Below are positions 18,836-21,450 of a stretch of DNA of 21,450 nucleotides, in pieces. Positions within the stretch are counted from its first letter, which is position 1; every line of letters begins with the position of its first letter. A program made the translations under genes and the position numbers. The notes below the pieces were generated by a model. The model saw only the letters and a list, made by a program, of their open reading frames with translations, did not search any database and had not been told where the DNA came from. The stretch comes from Temnopleurus reevesii (taxonomy: Eukaryota > Echinodermata > Echinoidea > Temnopleuroida > Temnopleuridae), in assembly GCA_036244855.1 (NCBI GenBank), contig BQKZ01000646.1, positions 93,398 to 114,847 on the forward strand, in the 5' to 3' direction.

Positions 18836-19392
18836 GTAAGTTGTGAGAAAAAACATTTAACAAAAACAGCATGCCATTTGACAATTAGTTGACCCTTTCT
18901 TTACCCAACAGGGTACTACAAACTCACATCCCCAAATGCCCGGGCAAGAAAATTGAGCCATGGGCAAGTAAATTAAATTATAATTTGCCAAGTTGGGTAA
19001 GTAATCGTTATATAGATCAAGTTTTCCTTTGTCGAAGTATAAACATTCTTAATTATAAATTTCTTATTTCTTTTCAATATCCAGAAGTAGCGAGAGCTAT
19101 GTATTATTCAGCCATCTTCACTGATGGTTCAGTCTAGATTAATTGATGTGATTTAAGTAAATGCGTATGGAGCTGCTTTTGTCTCTGCTTTTAAGTTTTG
19201 GGCAAGAGACATTGGTGTCTGGGCAAGTGATTTGAAAAGCCACTGGTCTCTTGACCAAGGCCTTTACCAGTATTTGAGAAATAGTTAATAGATCCCAATT
19301 ATTATTTCTGTGTAAATAATCCTGATTTCGAAAGACTGGTACACCCACTACTATCTTGTTTTTATGTTTTTATTTTTTTCATATTTTTGTAG

Positions 19393-19458
19393 GATGTCGA
19401 TCTGACTCACAAGAGGGTGGTCTGCCTTGTTGGATTTGAGGTTCTGCGACAGGTTGAA
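19393..19458 (+). CDS. PPP1R7/SDS22-like second exon (start of the LRR cap)
   Basis: This exon has 22 codons between TTTTTGTAG and GAA|GTAAGT, reading DVDLTHKRVVCLVGFEVLRQ then VE. It aligns to DVDLNHYRIGKIEGFEVLKKVK of human SDS22 as I recall it. The start and end match well, while the middle seven residues (KRVVCLV) do not fit the usual RIGKIE. The reading phase fits the exon at 18835 exactly. The divergent middle may indicate decay or relaxed selection. No next LRR exon was found to the right up to the PSMC2 exon at 19846 or in the next intron. Confidence 0.55.
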
Positions 19459-19845
19459 GTAAGTTTAAAGTTTCTGTATAATAATGATAAAAATGATATA
19501 GTGATAATTATGATAATAATAATACAGGGAGAAATTTCACTTTTCACATTNTTTTATTTCCATTTCAATATCATTTTCACAATTTCAACAACAAATTATA
19601 ATCATTTGCAAGAAAAACAAAAATATTTACAAAGACAGGTCATGATACATAATGTTTGAAAAGCAGGTGATAGAGAGATGGAGGGGCATGCCGAAAAAGC
19701 GAGGCTTGTAGAACGCATGCCCCTTCTTACATTAAGATTACTAAGGGTTACAATTTGTGAAAACACAAGACAGAACAGTCCACAGATGTTTCCTACCAAT
19801 TAAAACTTGAATTTGTTTACATTTCAACAATATGAAAGCATTTAC

Positions 19846-19933
19846 CTCCAATTGCATCAATTTCATCAAAGAAGATTAGACACGCTTTCTTTCCTCTTGC
19901 CATCTCAAAGAGTTCTCTCACCATTCGGGCACC
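19846..19933 (-). CDS. PSMC2: 26S proteasome regulatory subunit 7 (Rpt1), Walker B exon
   Basis: On the - strand it starts after TCTTTGCAG and ends GGAG|GTAAAT. It has 29 codons plus one base: [20 protein letters not shown], then [18 protein letters not shown] is the Walker B motif; its acidic residues coordinate magnesium and activate water for ATP hydrolysis. It follows the exon ending KYVGE in frame, and its last base completes the split glycine before ARFDD. The sequence is almost identical to human Rpt1. Confidence 0.95.
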
Positions 19934-20417
19934 CTGCAAAGACACAATTCATCAGAAGGGTCATTCCCATTGAGTAATCATAGCACATCTTTTCCTATAT
20001 TTCCAAGTTTTCGCCTTAGGAGAGAATAACCTGATTTACTGAATGATATTACAAATTCATCATTAATATGTGAAAATAAAAAGAGAAAGACTATATAAAC
20101 TCTATAGTTTATAAAATGCCTCATAAATTTACTGAATGTGAATTTCAATTACATATTAAATGCATGATCAGCTTTTCAAGATTATTGTAGCACTAAGATG
20201 GTGCTGAAAATAATTTGTGATCGATGTGGCAATCCTATTATCACGCAATATGTACATTTAAAAAGTTGGGCAAGTAATAACAATTCTGATCAGCAGATGT
20301 CAACCAACTGAAACTTACAGGCAATCGCTATTTTCTTGCTCTATCCACTACATTTTTAGTATTCAAAAATTTATTTTCTGCTTGTTCAGAAATTGCAATA
20401 AACTCTAACATCTCTTA

Positions 20418-20681
<264 letters not shown>

Positions 20682-20749
20682 CTACAAAGGAGGGAAGGAA
20701 GAAAAAATATTTGTTTATTATTTGTCACAGAGGAGGGTTAAAAAGTATA

Positions 20750-20884
<135 letters not shown>

Positions 20885-20952
20885 CTACAAAGGAGGGAAG
20901 GAAGAAAAAATATTTGTTTATTATTTGTCACAGAGGAGGGTTAAAAAGTATA

Positions 20953-21450
<498 letters not shown>

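Noticed and set aside
18889..19137. 82-codon + strand frame between the two SDS22-like exons
   Set aside because: Not in phase with either exon, no similarity seen and it contains GGGCAAG repeats.

Overview
This is animal nuclear DNA, most likely from an echinoderm and probably a sea urchin. It is AT-rich and intron-rich, with short coding exons, canonical GT/AG splice sites and many small inverted-repeat transposons. The species is an inference. The exons identify the genes but not the species. Two ambiguous bases (near 11180 and 19551) mark it as a draft assembly.

Two conserved genes lie with their 3' ends facing each other, about 7.7 kb apart. On the + strand are the last two exons of a Wnt gene, best matching Wnt4 (6964-7230 and 8188-8385). 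Earlier Wnt exons must lie left of the window. On the - strand are the last five exons of PSMC2, the 26S proteasome ATPase Rpt1 (20517-20681, 19846-19933, 17951-18153, 16973-17069, 16076-16233). Its N-terminal exons lie right of the window. Inside one PSMC2 intron, on the opposite strand, are two spliceable exons resembling the N-terminal part of PPP1R7/SDS22 (18729-18835 and 19393-19458), without the rest of that gene.

The main theme is local duplication of exons, followed by decay. The Wnt4 exon has a better-preserved truncated copy, one strongly decayed copy and two very short remnants directly upstream. A PSMC2 ATPase exon is repeated with a 203-bp period. The PSMC2 terminal exon has a 60-bp copy that includes its stop codon. 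The SDS22-like exon has a damaged copy 152 bp upstream. Some of the copy differences are mostly synonymous.

The left third (1-5900) is non-genic. It holds a trinucleotide repeat, a foldback element, a ~234-bp tandem array, and a ~280-340-bp tandem array interrupted by a MITE with a 9-bp target duplication. The middle (8400-15800) is the Wnt4 3' flank and intergenic DNA with foldback elements and simple repeats.

The most unusual object is at 17351-17595, in a PSMC2 intron: two identical 63-nt inverted arms flank a tRNA-like core with matches to the Pol III A and B boxes and a T7 run. The far right (from 21075) is retroposon-like sequence that cuts off the third copy of the PSMC2 exon.
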